A stretch of 64,000 bases of DNA from Paralvinella palmiformis (GCA_025642065.1 JAODUP010000463.1:124001-188000), one strand, 5' to 3'. Positions 9,619 through 22,927 are shown, counted from the first letter of the stretch. Translations and numbers: made by a program. Notes: generated by a model from the sequence alone, not told the origin.

Positions 9619-12600
9619 TGAGACATGTTGGTATATCTCACTATGTGATGATGGATGTATGAAATAGGTGTTTTACATACCAGAAATGTGGTTTGGGCTG
9701 GATTTCCGAGTCAGATTTGAGCTTTCTGATACACAGCCTTAAGTTGCCATGTATCAAGCCAAGAAATATTGCTGGTATTTCTCTACATCCTGGTCACGCC
9801 CGTGCGTGCACTTCCAAATGATAGTCACAATTAATGTCGCAGGTCATCTTAGTGCAGTGTCTGTTGGTAACACATAAGATTGTGATGTGAAACGAAGGTA
9901 TTTGACTTGTAATTAAGGCATTGTGAAATATTGTTGCTTGTGATTTTCATCAGGATGTGCTTATTGGTGCTTAACTTGTGATGTGATGTGATAGTGAGAA
10001 TGTTGTTAACATTCCTAATCTGATCTGTGTTCAGCACCCGGCAAGCAAAGTCAGGTGTCTACAACAGGGTGTACTTCACAGTATCATAATACTTTAATCA
10101 TTGCTCAAACTTAGCCCGTTTAAAGATTTTCAGGATCACAATCTGGTGCACTTTGTGATAAAAGTCATATTATGAAAGGCATTGGAAAGATGTAATCTAC
10201 AGAATATGTGTTAATACTGACAGTAGGTTCTCTGTTAGACAAATGAAGCATTCTGCCTGTATTAGAACTCGACACAGGAGTAGATTTGTTCATTTTGCTC
10301 TATCTAGAAATTGACACTGTAATAGCACCTGGAACAGTTTCTGATTTCTGTGAACGTTTCAGTCTGTTATTGTGCCTAATGTTTGTTAAAAAAATGTTTT
10401 CCTTCAATCAAACCCAGTGTTGTTCCATTTGAAATGTTCAGTTTGTGTACACTGTTATTTTCTCTGTATTTGCTTTATGTGACTCGTTCTGTATTAGGCA
10501 CAACCTCTCCAGAATTTGCCCTTATCATGAGTGTAGTTTTGTTCTTGTTGATTGAATAAACTGGGTAAATTTATGAAATCATGATTTTTGTTATGCCAAG
10601 TAAATATGCTGTGATGAAAATCTGTTCACATACATGCCATCCTATTCACCACTTGAAATGCCAAAATTGTGACCTTTGAACTTGTCTGGTCCCATGATGC
10701 AATTCTGCAATCTCATCACGTAACTGAGTGCCCGCCCTTTATTGTCCAAGCAAAATTTTGATAACCAACATGTCTGTTTATTGTTGTTAAACCAAAAAGT
10801 GACCAAGGATGAAACTAAATAAATTATTGTTGAATGTTGTCTACGGTCAGCCATTTGTTGATGACCACAATGTTTATGACAAGGGTGGGATGTACTTGGT
10901 ATTGATGTGATGTTCGCTAATATTTGAAACTTTTGTCCTGAGTGGTTGAAAATATTTGTGAAAATTAGGACATAATTAAACAATCAGTGTGTATTGCTAG
11001 GGTGTATCTTCAAAATATGTTGTACTGTGTGTGTGTGTAGTAAATGTATATGGTGTAAATGTAAATTTAAATAGTGTAATTAAAATTTTGTTCAGTCATA
11101 TTTGCCTGAATTGTGCATGATATCATATTTCTGGTCAAGACAATCAACGAAATTATTAATTAAAACAGTTTGAACGGATGTGTCATATAAACACACTGTA
11201 AAATATTACACTGTAGCTGGTATATTGAACTCAAACACAGTGTTTTATTTTCTCTTAAACAACAATTATTGTTTTTCTTTAGTGTGTAATTAACTAATTG
11301 GACTGATGTCTACCAATCTTTGATGTATTTCTAGTGACACTGCTGTAGTGTTGAAGGTCTACATCCAAGGTTAATTTCTAGTTGGTGTTTTGATGTTCAC
11401 TAAGTACACACAGTAAAGAGGTTAATTTATTTAACTGGAGTTTCTCATGGGTGTTCCCAACTAAAATGAATGTGCAATGGCATTAGAAAGAAATGGAACT
11501 ATTATATATATATATATATTATTGCTAAAGAATCTTTTGGTAAATGTACTTTATTTAATGGATGCTTATGTGTGATTTTACTGTATGTTTAAACATTAAT
11601 CAAATGTTGTAGGTAGAATTTTATTTATTTATAAGTATTGGTACATGGGCAAGTTATCGTATTCCACCAATCAAGTGAAGAAGACTATCTCCTGGTGTCA
11701 TGTTTTCCATCTCTTGATTGATTTGGGGATATTTAAGGGATATATTCAGGTGATAACTGATTACTAGATGATCTTCTGTTGTTGGATATATTACTCCAGA
11801 ACATGGTCATAAATAATGAACTGCTATGATTAAGCTGATGCTAACTTACAGTATTTTGATACAACCAATCAAGATATATGAACTTCATATCGGGTCCAAT
11901 AATGTGATCTAGCTCAACTCATATTTTCTACTGTGCAAGTATTATAACTATGATACTACTTAAAACTCACCGTGTTTCGTTGTGTTTGATTCACATAAAC
12001 TCGTACTATTAAGTAATCACAATAAAATATAGTTAAGCATGCTGCATTGTTATTTCGTATAAAAACTACAATACTGAATGCCTGGTGTACGAAAAAATAG
12101 CATGAGCCCTTCACGAGATAACTATTGAGCTAGCAACTGCTTTTGTGAAATGCTATGATTTGAATATTAAATTAACATACTGTGTGAAAGAAAACTTCCA
12201 AAGCCTTTAAATACAAATACGCGAAAATGTGCATAAATAGAGTGAAACTGTATTTTGCTTGTGTGTGTGTTTTTGGTTTGCTCGCCACTGGTCAAATAAG
12301 AGAGTCGTATCGCTGAAGGGTAACCCCTAGGGAAATGAGATTATCAGAGACATTTTACTGCAGAATGAAACATCCCACAACACATGTTGCATTAACATTC
12401 CATCACATAACTGAAGGTGTGCAAACTAATGCACTAAGAGCGTATGTGCGCACGTGTTTTATATGAGATCGAATAAATTTATATCTTGCGTCAATATCAA
12501 AATAATTAAAAGTATGTTTAAGTTGATTTCGAATGACAAACACGTTTTAATTACTGGTGTAATTTGAATGTGTAAATTTTAATTAGCTTATTCTGATATG

Positions 12601-13190
12601 TGCTTGTTACGGTCGGATCTTATGAATAAGTATATGCGATATGCTTACGATTCTGATATTCCATCTTATAATGGCCGAAATGGCAATTAATCATTTACGT
12701 GGCTTAGCTACCTCAAATGAGAGAGGTGCACATGGTCTGTGATTTACTGCTTCACCACGGGGACTAATTCTAAATAAATTTAGAATTTACAATATATGGC
12801 ATATTCGGCGGAGAAAACCGGTTGCCCGACTTAATGTCAGTTCTCTTCCCAAACATACTGGTCTCTTTTCATTATATTTACTAGTATATATACGTTATCC
12901 ATTTTGATTTATCGCGAATATAGAAAGAAGACGCATCACACGATCCAGCATATATAGTTTGTTATTTATATTTCCACGAATACTATGTGATAATACGTTT
13001 TATAGTTCGTTTTAAATTAAAATATTTAATGTAAACAAACGAATATAAAATAAGAACCAGGTGATGTCGTTATGATACATATGATTGTTTATTTAACTGC
13101 TACTAAAGTGTCTAGAAAATATTAAAACGATCATTTTTTAATAAATTAAGGTCAGACCCTGACAGATCGCTTTCGTGTTCATGTCTAAAA
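9619..13190 (+). other. Probable 3' UTR, then intergenic DNA without recognisable genes
   Basis: The first 940 bases after the stop are T/G-rich and end at a possible polyadenylation signal AATAAA (10555-10560); a further AATAAA-containing stretch lies near 12021. The rest is AT-rich, with scattered stops in all frames and a short (AT)n near 11503. ORFs in this span lack codon structure or recognisable domains. No RNA gene was seen. Confidence 0.4.
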
Positions 13191-13196
13191 TAAAGA

Positions 13197-13232
<36 letters not shown>

Positions 13233-13670
13233 ATTTCCATTGATTCCATAACATTGTTGGTAACAAACAAAATCTATTTATTTCACTTTTATGGAGAAGG
13301 TTTTGTATGAATTAGCAAATGTGCTTTATATACATGTGTATTGTTACATATCTGTATTGGAACGTATGTATTTATTTAATAGGGTACACCGTTAGATGAC
13401 TATATATGTGGCTGCACCAGAACCAATTTATTCCTGGCAAAATATCGTTCGTTACCCTGGTGATGGAGTGACGCAGTTATCAATATGACATCACAGGACT
13501 GGATTAAAGGTAATTCAAGTCGCCTTCATTGTTATAAAACTCTTATCTAATGTCACCGTTAGAGATATAGTGAACAAAAACTATTTTAGTATACAATAAA
13601 GAACTGTATTTGTAGCTGATGCAGTTCGGAAAAAGGTGAAGGGTTTTACAAGAAATCTACGGAGAAATGA

Positions 13671-13752
13671 ATATATATATATATATATATATATAAATAT
13701 ATATAATATATATATATATATATAAAGAGAGAGAGAGAGAGAGAGAGAGATA
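13671..13752. repeat. Compound (AT)n(GA)n microsatellite
   Basis: Two AT runs split by AAATATATAA, followed directly by (GA)n. Confidence 0.95.
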
Positions 13753-13828
13753 ACATAAATGAAAGACACACTGAGAGAACCTTCCCATAAGTGCATAATG
13801 CCATGTTTGACAAAGTTCTTCTGGATCT

Positions 13829-15902
13829 CTAATGAATTTGAAAGCGTTGATTCTTGCCAATAGCCCTGTGTATATTGTTTATATTTATACGTAACACGAT
13901 AACAACATTCGTAGCTTCAGAGCATCCTGAAGTCGATCTACAAATGCTTATGGTATCTGGTGGTTCAAAGGTTATAGCTAACACAGTACGACCAACACAG
14001 AATTGGCGAACATGATTACGAACCTTGGTTTGTTCTGTTTGGTTGCTGATGACCTGACGTGTTTCATCAGGTTTGAGAAGATACATGGGATTTCGTAGAC
14101 TCCCCCCTCCAAGAAATAGCTGAGCAGGTGATCTGTGAGTAGTTGGATGCGAAGAATTTCTATAGGCCATAAATAAATAATCCAAGTTCTTCTGTAGAGA
14201 TGAGGAGTTCTGAGTTGTTTTCATTGCGTTCTTAAATGTTTGAACCATCATCTGGGCTAACCCATTGGTTGCTGGATGATAAGGTGTTGATTTCAAATGT
14301 TGGATTCCATTTGTCTTCAGGAATGACTCATATTCTTGCGATACAAACTGGGATCCATTTTCGCTTACTATTTGCAAAGGTATTCCAGCCCTGGCGAATC
14401 ATGTTCTGAGTACATTGACAGTCTTAGCAGATGTAGTACTTTTCATGGTTACTTTGAGAGAACATCCACGACTATCAAAAACATAGTTCCTAGGAATGGT
14501 CCAGCTAAATTAATGTGGACTTTCTTCCATCTAGTAGAGGCCATTCCCATGGATACAAGGGTCCTAAAGCCGGTGCTCTATGCACGTGCTGTTAACCAAG
14601 ACAAGATTTAGTTAGGTTATCAATTTCAGCATCCATGGCAGACCACCAAACATAACTTCTTGAAACAGATTTCATTTTGACTATGCCCAGATGACCTTCG
14701 TGAAGCTGTGTCGGTATAATTACCCAGATACCCCCAAAGGATACAATTCATCCCGATGTTTGTAATATCCCTTCAGGTGTACAGGAACTTGATTTCCTGA
14801 TTTAGGCCATCCTTGCCTATATACTTGACTTAACTCAACATCTTTTCTGGTTTCACGCTTTATGTCATCAATAGTTATTGGTAGAATTTCCATATGTTCC
14901 AAATTGAAAATCTTGGAGAGATCTAGAATTTTCACATCTACTCTTAATTGGTAACCTAGACATAGCGTCTGCATTACTGTGTGTTGTTGTGTTCTTGTAG
15001 GAGATGTCATAATCATAACCACTGAGATATATTGACCATCGCTGTATCCTCGCTGTGGCATTTCCACCCCAGATCAATACCAAAGCCTCTTTGTCAATCA
15101 GAGAATACATCTTCTCTGCCTGGATCAATGTTCTTGATGCAATTCCTGTTAGTCTTTCTAACATGAGACAGAACAGCCCCAATTCCATATGGACTGGCAT
15201 CGCATACTAGACGCACAGGTAGCAGGATCAGAATGAGTTACCACTTTTGGAGACGTCACAAGACATTTACACTCTATAAAGGCTCGCTCACATTCTGGGT
15301 TCACTTTTCTAATAGATGATACAAAGGATTCAATACTGTTGCCAGGTTAGGTAGAAAGTTATTGTAGTAGTTTATTAACCCTATGAAGGAACGTAAAGAT
15401 GTTACATCCTCCTGCGGACGGGGAACAATCTTCACTGCTTCAACTTTATCAGGAGATTTGCTAAGTCTTTCTATGTCTAGGAGATATCCTAAATGCTCTA
15501 CTGATCACTCAAAGAATTTACATTTATGGTTGACTCGTAATCCAAATTTACCAACTTTTGCTAAAACACCCTGCAAATATGTTTTTGATCATGCTTTCCA
15601 GTCACCAGAATATCATCCAAGTAGCATTGTGTACATCCAAGTCCTTGTAGAACTTAGTCTATGGCTCTTTGGCAGATCACAGGTGCTGATTTGATGCTGA
15701 AAATAAAACGATTGTAGACATATAGTCCTTCCTGTGTGTTTAGAGTGACATACTTCCTACTACTTTCATCAAATTCTATATGATGATATACCTTTGCTAA
15801 GTCTATCACGTTGAAATGAGTACCTCCTGCTAATGAAGCAAATATATCTTCTATTCTTAGAAGAGGATACTCTTCAGCCTTGATGACAGCATCCAATGTC
15901 AC
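13829..15902 (-). mobile_element. Degenerate Ty3/Gypsy retrotransposon pol (RT, RNase H, integrase relics)
   Basis: Read on the minus strand, three broken frames follow Gypsy order. From 15902 comes the reverse transcriptase region (LDAVIKAEEYPLLRIEDIF, FNVIDLAKVYHHIEFDE), with the catalytic YLDD at 15612-15623. Around 15200-14960 lies RNase H (LTGIASRTLIQAEKMYSLI, DKEALVLIW, SNADAMSRLP). From about 14377 lies the integrase core and C-terminal part (SENGSQFVSQEYESFL, TPYHPATNG, a known DDE integrase signature). Multiple stops and frameshifts separate them, so the element is dead. No flanking LTRs were identified. Confidence 0.85.
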
Positions 15903-16560
15903 CTTAAAATGTAAAAAAGTGCTACTTGGGATTCATACAGATTATTTAATTTAATGATGCCATTTTTTTTAAATAGTGGTTCAGTGTGATTGTTAAAATT
16001 TGCTCTGTTTATAGTTCTTATGGATTTCATGAGAGGTGAGGGTGAATTAGTGCACAATATAAAGTTTTTAGACTGTTTACTGTTAGGATATTTTTGGTTT
16101 GGTTAATCATGAAGAAGGCATATGAAATCTTCTTATTAATTTGAGCTAGGTGGCTTTTCCAGGAAAGTACATCATCTAGATGAAGGCCAAGAAATTTAAT
16201 AGATTATCATGTAAATGTGATCCTATTTCAGTTAATGGTTTTCTGTTAATATACAAGTTGAATTTGAATTAATAAGATTATTTGAGTTTCTTATGACTAA
16301 AAACTGTTTTTGTTGGATTTAAGGATAGTCTATTTGTCAACCGCGCTTGATTTCTTTCCATGGTAGTTTCAACACTTGTAACCAGTCTCGACCAAACAAG
16401 GGAGCACTTCAACTGGTTATTTAATTTCACTGTCACTGATAACACTCCAGCTAGTGAAATCTTCTCTTTAGTGTACTTTTGCAAACGTAGATTTATTTTA
16501 TTCATGGGTACATGTGTGCTTTCTTTTTCATCCTTGTTTTAGATCCCAAGTATCTTAAAC
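15903..16560 (-). mobile_element. LINE reverse transcriptase 3' fragment (CR1/Jockey/L2-like)
   Basis: The minus strand encodes the C-terminal part of a non-LTR reverse transcriptase: SLNPTKTVF near 16310; FLGLHLDDVLSWKSHL near 16150-16200; TLYCALIHPHLS near 16030-16060; and HTEPLFKKNGIIKLNNLYES near 15940. These follow the order of the thumb/C-terminal region in CR1- and Jockey-type elements. Frameshifts break it. It abuts the Gypsy relic at 15902 in the same orientation, so one inserted next to or into the other. The precise clade is not decided. Confidence 0.75.
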
Positions 16561-16605
16561 TAGAACTATCACTTCTTTCGTCTAGAACGAACACTCAGTG
16601 GTGTT

Positions 16606-17247
16606 TTGTTGGGCAGCTATAACGAAATAGCGCTGACTTCCGGTAGGGGAAAAAAGCAACGTTGAAGAGGCTGCGCTTCGAGTTTTGAAACTATGAATAC
16701 GGATATTTATTGTGATGTGTGCATTATAATTTTGTGTGTGCAGATAATCTGTATTACTTCTGTCTTATTATATGCCATGAAATATATAAATGTCGTTTTA
16801 TGCAAGTCGGTAGATCTAGTGTAGTTGGGATCAAACGACAGAGACAGGCCGGGAGTTGTTGAATAGCCTAAATATAATAATACTTAAACTTAATTTCCAG
16901 CCAAAAATGCGTCGACAGCCATTTTAAATGCGTTCCTTATACTTACCGATGAAATGATATATTCCTTTTGTATTACCTCCACACCCATGGCTTACGCAAC
17001 GAACGACACAACAAGAATTGACCATGTTTACCTATAAACCTGATTTTGTAAGTCTGCTTTCCTTTTTGCCCTAATCGGAAGTTGGGACCTGTTTGCCATC
17101 AAATCGGCAGGCGTGCACGGTCTAGTTTTCTTTCAGGTGAATGGGGAAAATGGTTATTATCCCTTACACGAGGAGAGTGGAATAAACACCCAGTTTAGCC
17201 AAACTTGTCTTATGTTGTAGTAGGTTATGCTGACACCAAACCCTACA
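16606..17247 (+). repeat. Putative solo-side LTR of a Gypsy element
   Basis: This region starts TGTTGGGC and ends CCCTACA, fitting TG...CA termini. It contains a polyadenylation-like GGAATAAAC near 17181 and lies immediately before a primer-binding site. No second LTR copy was found in the window, so both ends are estimates. Confidence 0.4.
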
Positions 17248-17256
17248 AAGAAAAAT

Positions 17257-17270
17257 TGGTGTCAGAAGTC
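17257..17270 (+). other. Primer-binding site of Gypsy element (tRNA-Leu type)
   Basis: TGGTGTCAGAAGTC is a sequence commonly used by metazoan Gypsy elements to bind the 3' end of a leucine tRNA. The inverted complement TGACACCAA sits 20 bases upstream. It lies between the putative LTR and the gag relic. Confidence 0.6.
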
Positions 17271-17359
17271 TGTAGAAAACCTGCGCTTGATCAGAAAGAC
17301 TAAAATACACAGTGTAATTGCGTAAAAGACAAAGGTGGGTGAAATTAAAAACACTTGAA

Positions 17360-18150
17360 ATGGCTCAATCATTTAAAATCGTCCCACCAGAACCGTTCTT
17401 GTTCAAAAGTCCTGACGAATGGTGGTCGAGGAAGATGATATGATGACAGGCGAAGAGAAAAGGGACTATGATGTGGTCAAAAACAATTTGAGGGACACTG
17501 TTGTTCGCCGCAATGACATGTTTTAACGGGCTAACTTCAATAGACGTTCGCAGGATGAAGTGCGGATAGCTTTATTACTTCTCTGTACTACTTAGCAGAA
17601 CACTGCGAATATGGCTTCCTGAAAGAAGAAATAATTACATCACTATCATTGAAGTTGCAAATGAATTGTGCTCTGAGAGTTTAAAACATATATTGACATG
17701 ACTCGACAAAACGAGGTCATCAAAAAGGAACAATCATTTTTAAGAAGGCAATCTTGCTACAGCAGCAATGTTGATGTCGTGCAAGGACAAGATGCAAGAA
17801 AAACCTAACAAACGCAGTCAACGTAATTCGAAAATATGGACAAAAGCTCAAAACAGAAAACAAATCACAAAAAGGAAGTGTAATCATTGCTGGAACTAAA
17901 TCAATGTGTTCAGCCGGTTTCAAGTGTAGAAAAGGTGGGACACTATAGTGTAATGTATCGATCAGCGATAACGGTTGACACAGTTGTTAAAAATGCCCAT
18001 TCTGATGTTGCTTTCCTTGGAGAGATGGACCAAAGTTGTGGTAATATGCTACTGTTATTACTGTTAATGGACACACACCTGCTTTGTACCAGATTCCATG
18101 TACTGGACGTGTCCCATCCGCAAACTGGTTCTCGCAAGAATATGTAAGTC
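17360..18150 (+). mobile_element. Degenerate Gypsy gag / protease relic
   Basis: The ATG at 17360 opens MAQSFKIVPPEPFLFKSPDE, a typical Gypsy gag N-terminus. Further broken frames show YYLAEHCEYGFLKEEIITS near 17585-17640 and, near 17940-18110, a zinc-knuckle-like then protease-proximal region (HSDVAFLGEMDQSCG). Stops and frame changes interrupt it. Strand and position after the PBS show it is a different insertion from the minus-strand pol relic. Confidence 0.7.
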
Positions 18151-18269
18151 TGAAGTTTGGAATAAACGAAGTGAAGCAGTTAAACATTGTTTTATATAGT
18201 ACCAAATACTACGACAGAAAAACGAGCTACATGTGTGATTTTAGCAGAGAGCTTAAATATATAGAGGCG

Positions 18270-18335
18270 TTACTCTTGCCGCGCCATGTTGAATTTTGAC
18301 CTAGTGGCGCCTCCAGCGACCGGAGGTATTTATCA
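18270..18335 (-). repeat. CpG-rich inverted repeat arm (partner at 20395-20445)
   Basis: On the minus strand it reads TACCTCCGGTCGCTGGAGGC, then ...CAAAATTCAACATGGCG. The plus strand at 20395-20445 reads TACCTCCGGTCGCTAGGGCC, then ...GAATTCAAAATGGCG. The two could be terminal repeats of a 2.2-kb element or two copies of a dispersed CpG-rich repeat. The 18336-20394 interior has no coding frame. Confidence 0.5.
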
Positions 18336-18339
18336 GATA

Positions 18340-20310
18340 AACAAAAGCTCCCTGGTTGTCCACATGTGATCGTGTACGTGTGTGCGATGGTTGAAATTAA
18401 TTGCCAATACTAGTACTATATATGTTACATGATCACATACTCTTTTATTAATAAACACTTTAATTGTGCACACATGATATTGAAGGAAACGAAGCTCTGA
18501 AACTGTAAATAAATAATCAAGTGATTTCACAGCCCAGTCAATTAATTCATAGCCTACATTTTGCGATCACTTGACAGCTGATCAGAAAATAATTGAACGT
18601 GGTTTAGGTTATTTCACAGCTTTGTATACAGTTAGGTATATATGAGGTAAATGCATACAAACATACTTTCATCGGTCAGTTTATCATAATCCATATTTTT
18701 TTATTTAGTTGGATATATACATATATTGATATAATGATATATACAGCTATTATAACGCAACCATAACACAATTCACCATATATTCATCATGTCCGTTTAT
18801 CATATATTAACTAAAAAATTTAAGTTCATTTAAAGAATATACATGGAATATTAACAATGTTTAAGTTTGCGTTAACATGTTAGAGATAGAGAAATTAGTA
18901 CTTTCATACAATAAGCGGCATCAAATCTCTTCTGCCAAGGGTTCATCTACAGTTACAATCAGTCATTTGTTATCAAATGGACAGAATAACCCAATTAAAT
19001 TGTTTCCAGCTCTAAACAACCACTACTACAAAAATATGACATTTAGTCCAGATCAGTGAACTGTTTAAAGTTAGACAGAATATACCCAGAGATGTAATAG
19101 ACACATGCATTGACTACTGTAACAGATAACTCAAAATCAATCTATCACATCCAACACCAGTAAATCTGTAACCAAGAGATTGGCCTGTTTACATGGTATC
19201 ACATAGAATTTCAAGGACTGAAACAGAACAATACCTTGTAAAATAATGACTTGAACCAAGTGCATACACAATGTGTAAACACATGTTTTCCTTTTTTTCA
19301 AGTTGGTTAAAGAATTTGATTTGAAGTTATGAAGAGAAGTATACCAATTAAAGCACATCAACTGAACATTCAAGTAGTAATTTAGGTTCTGATAATCCTT
19401 TTTTGTATTAAGATATGAAATGGGCTGACAAAATTTCATGGGTTTGATGCATTGTTTCTTATTTAATTAATTTTATAATACCAATTTTCACCATTAATAT
19501 TTATAAATATTAATTACCATCACAGCTGGCCCTGTCTCCTGTATAGGTCTCTATCTGTTAATACTTCCTCTTTGGTTTCAGTGGATGCATGAGGTGGATT
19601 TGGTACATCAAAAATAGTTGGAATAGCATTCTAGATAAGTTGTCTGGTTCATGAATTCCGTTTCAGTGAAATGCATATCATACAAGTAATTTAAATCTTT
19701 CCTCATCATATATCTGAACGACAACAATTAATAACCCATCTTTTACTTCTGTCAATAGAAAAAATAACAACATGAATGTTTCTACTACTAGTTGAGGTAT
19801 TTAATAATTAATTTCATAACATTTAAAGTCCATATATATCAATAAATACCATTTGTTTTTGTTTAAAAATAAATATGGATGCAGGTGATCATGTAAATAC
19901 TCAGCTACTTATAATTATTGTAATTAGGGAAAATTATCTGATTATAGTAATGTAATTTTAGAAGTCCAATTATATTATTAACAATAATAAAGTAAAATAT
20001 ACCTCCGCCATAACATCTTCAGTGGCTCCAGTACATGTAACTGTAAGCTTATGTATATCTTACATACCCATTTTGTGATTAATAGGTTGATATTGTTCAA
20101 TAAAATTTAATCAGATTTTGTCTGAAACAAATATAGATCTAGATAGATCCTGCTTGGGCCTACTGCTTGGGTCATGTCAAGTAGGGGTGTGTCTACTTCA
20201 AATTGTTATGTTTATTTTTTAAATATCCTTTATTTAAAAAAAACCAGAACATATCAAATTTTTACACTAGCTTTCATTTCCTTTCGGGGATGTCTTTATT
20301 TGTGCATACT
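18340..20310. other. Intergenic AT-rich DNA
   Basis: Short AT repeats (about 18710-18800) and many stops in all frames. No domain-bearing frame, RNA gene or clear element was seen apart from the flanking inverted repeat arms. Confidence 0.4.
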
Positions 20311-20319
20311 TTTTCTGTT

Positions 20320-20470
20320 ACTGCAGCCGAAAGCGGCGCAGAATGAACCAGTGCCATTAGGCGCCATGTTAACGAAGGGAACTGTCCGTGACAATCTACC
20401 TCCGGTCGCTAGGGCCCTGGCGCTCCGTGAATTCAAAATGGCGTCCCATGTTAAAACGCGAAGTAACACA
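20320..20470 (+). promoter_or_regulatory. CpG-rich patch with YY1-like GGCGCCATGTT / AAAATGGCGTC motifs
   Basis: This is a local rise in CpG and GC content in AT-rich DNA, with two ATGGC/GCCAT cores in opposite orientation. It could be a small promoter, but part of it is the inverted-repeat arm also found at 18270-18335, so a transposon terminus explains it equally well. No downstream exon was confirmed. Confidence 0.25.
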
Positions 20471-20839
20471 TCTTGTTATAAATAGTCTTTGTTTAGACTA
20501 CGGGTCTAAACGTACGGCTCATGTACGTATAGACACTCCATATTCCAAAACCTTCTCTGAACTAAATACAATGCCAGATAATGGGTTCGCAATCTTACGC
20601 GATGCGTTTTAGGATTGCATGGCGATCCATGTAACTTGTATAGCGATTCGCGGCACGATACAGAACAAAATGCTCGTTGGTATACAACTATAGAGGTTGT
20701 ATTTAATGTATTCAATATAATAATACTTCTATAAAGATGTGTATATTCATGTTCCATTAATTTAGACTTTAAGAATTATTTGTACGTATATTTGATGGAT
20801 TATTGCAGCTGTTCAGTATGAACTTTTAGGTTAATTAAA

Positions 20840-22120
20840 TAATGTGAAACTAATTTTACCTAGAACTTTTGTGTATTCAATTCAAACTAGGGACAGCACG
20901 GAAAAACCGTCATCTTCCTCAGATTACAGAGGTCGACATCTTCTTTCGAGCCCGAGAATGGCTGAAACTGTCAGCCGATCACTTCCATGTGGAAAAACAA
21001 CAGAAATAGTATCCGTAACCAGGAGAATCAGCAGCAATCCGACCCGAAATTAATTTGTTGGTGTGTTGGTCAGTTAAAAGGGAAGGTACTAATGTACTGC
21101 AGTTGCGTATTATGTTGAGACGTGTAATATTAACAATTAAAAAACATGTATCGTTTTTGCCAGCTGCTAAAGTTGGAATATATTATCAATTAAACCTGTA
21201 ATTTGTAATACGTACAGAGTTATTATTATAAGCCTATGATCTGTTGCAGACAGTATAAACATGTGGAAAATGGAAGTAAGTACAAGTTGTTTGTTTGTGA
21301 AAGACATTAATCAGGTAATTAATATACACGTACAGGTATCGCAACATAGGGGCATACGTTGGACATACTTTGCTTCCAACGTTAGGTCAACATCGCCTTA
21401 TGAGCAGAATCGCGTTGTTTCAATGCTGGGTTTTAATGTAGTGCCAACGAGCTAATTGATGTTGGAGCAACATATGCTTGTTCGCTGGGAAGCTTATAAT
21501 TAATATATAACTCCTCACGTAATGACTTCGATCTAACACCTCAATAATGATCAGCAACTGTTATCGCATGAAATTACTTCATTACATAAATATGCAAGTC
21601 TTCAACGATTGGAGCTTTAGGACGCTGGTAACGGTGACTGAACAAAACAAAAAATATAATTACAGGATCCTAGTCCCTGTGGGGCCCCTACACTTCAGGC
21701 TTATGTATAATACGACACTGATGACATCATAACATTATTAAAACTACATAAACAATCACGAAAACGTTATTAAAAGATCACCGAAAAACATTATTATAAT
21801 AGTGTATAGAATACCGCAGCTGTATTATTATTATTTCTTTTATTCTCTTACTTATTCTATGAATCAGCCAAACCAAATTGTAATATTTAATGTTGACATA
21901 TTAACGAACAATGAATTTTTTGTTAGTTTTTCACATTTATGTTAAGAAACAGTTTAATGACATCTGCTTTCTACATACGAGACTGGTTCAAAAATATTAA
22001 ACGGTATTTTTAAGATGGCTATTATTATATGTATATACAGGTAATTGATAGGTTCTATATGTATACGAAAGGCTCTCCCACATGTCAGGGTGTTTATTTT
22101 GTTAGTAGTTGTGTGCGTGC
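20840..22120. other. Intergenic DNA; one GC-balanced open stretch of unknown meaning
   Basis: Around 20889-21053 base composition becomes exon-like, behind a possible acceptor (ATTCAATTCAAACTAG), and a frame rich in Ser/Arg stays open to a TAA. I recognise no domain and no partner exon. The remainder is AT-rich with nothing identifiable. Confidence 0.2.
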
Positions 22121-22124
22121 ACGT

Positions 22125-22295
22125 TTCTGTCTTGGACAGCCCCAAGATATTGCAGTAGATAAGGTATCATGTCTTAAATATCCATATCAGGGTTCGAAAC
22201 CCGGTATTACCAATGTTTATAGAATGGGATGACTGTCTTTTGGGGATAAGCTCCACTTGCGTCAAGAATAAAGCAATGAACTCATTCTCCTATAC
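22125..22295 (+). repeat. tRNA-derived SINE-like element (family C)
   Basis: GATATTGCAGTAGATAAGG (A-box-like) followed by AGGGTTCGAAACCCGG (B box within a self-complementary T-arm) has the spacing of a tRNA head. The body TGTCTTTTGGGGATAAGCTCC follows and no clear tail was seen. Only one copy is in the window. It could instead be a lone tRNA pseudogene. Confidence 0.5.
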
Positions 22296-22623
22296 TAAAT
22301 CATAAAAATTAACACTGCATTAAAAACACTGGTTCTTATCTGCCTTTTGATTAAGTTGTCGACTAAAAGGTTTCAGAAATATATAAATGAAATGTGCTGC
22401 AAATAAGGTACATCTACTCCCACAATAACTGTACGCTGACTGGTTTAAACCCGGAAACTCTGGGCCAACAAAGGTTTATTAAATGACTTAACATACATGT
22501 AGTTACAGATCTATACTTTTAATTTTGTTAATAGTGGACATGTGGTTAATTGAAATTAAATCACTGACATTTTAATAAAATTTAATTATGCAATATCTAA
22601 ACGAGCACACATCTGATATACTA

Positions 22624-22927
22624 GCATATTAATTACATAGTGGGGCAACTTTTCAATTTGTATCAAAATAATTATTTCAAGCAACTTTTATTTTCTAAAG
22701 CACTTTATATTAGATCTCTATGAATTTTTTTAAATTTCATCCCAAATATCATTGAAATTACTTTAATTTATAATTAGCATATTAATTACATAGTGGGGCA
22801 ACTTCTCCAATTTTATCAAAATAATTATTTCAAGCAACTTTTATTTTCTAGAGCATTTTATATTAGATTTCTGAATTATTTTTAAATTCCACCCCAAATA
22901 TCATAGAAATTACTTTATAATTACTCT
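22624..22927. repeat. Tandem duplication of a ~152-bp unit
   Basis: The segment beginning TAGCATATTAATTACATAGT (22624) recurs at about 22776. Both copies contain GTGGGGCAACTT, CAAAATAATTATTTCAAGCA and TCCCAAATATCAT. Differences are scattered substitutions and small gaps. There is no coding content. Confidence 0.85.

Noticed and set aside
10642..10983. 113-codon minus ORF downstream of the BTB-jacalin gene
   Set aside because: No recognisable domain or codon bias; lies in AT-rich flank and has no splice partners.
14336..14611. Plus-strand ORF in the Gypsy region
   Set aside because: Antisense shadow of the integrase relic on the minus strand.
15383..15694. Plus-strand ORF of 103 codons
   Set aside because: Antisense of the Gypsy reverse transcriptase, including the YLDD segment.
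22624..22927. CRISPR-like repeat array
   Set aside because: Only two long tandem units without regular spacers, in a eukaryotic genome.
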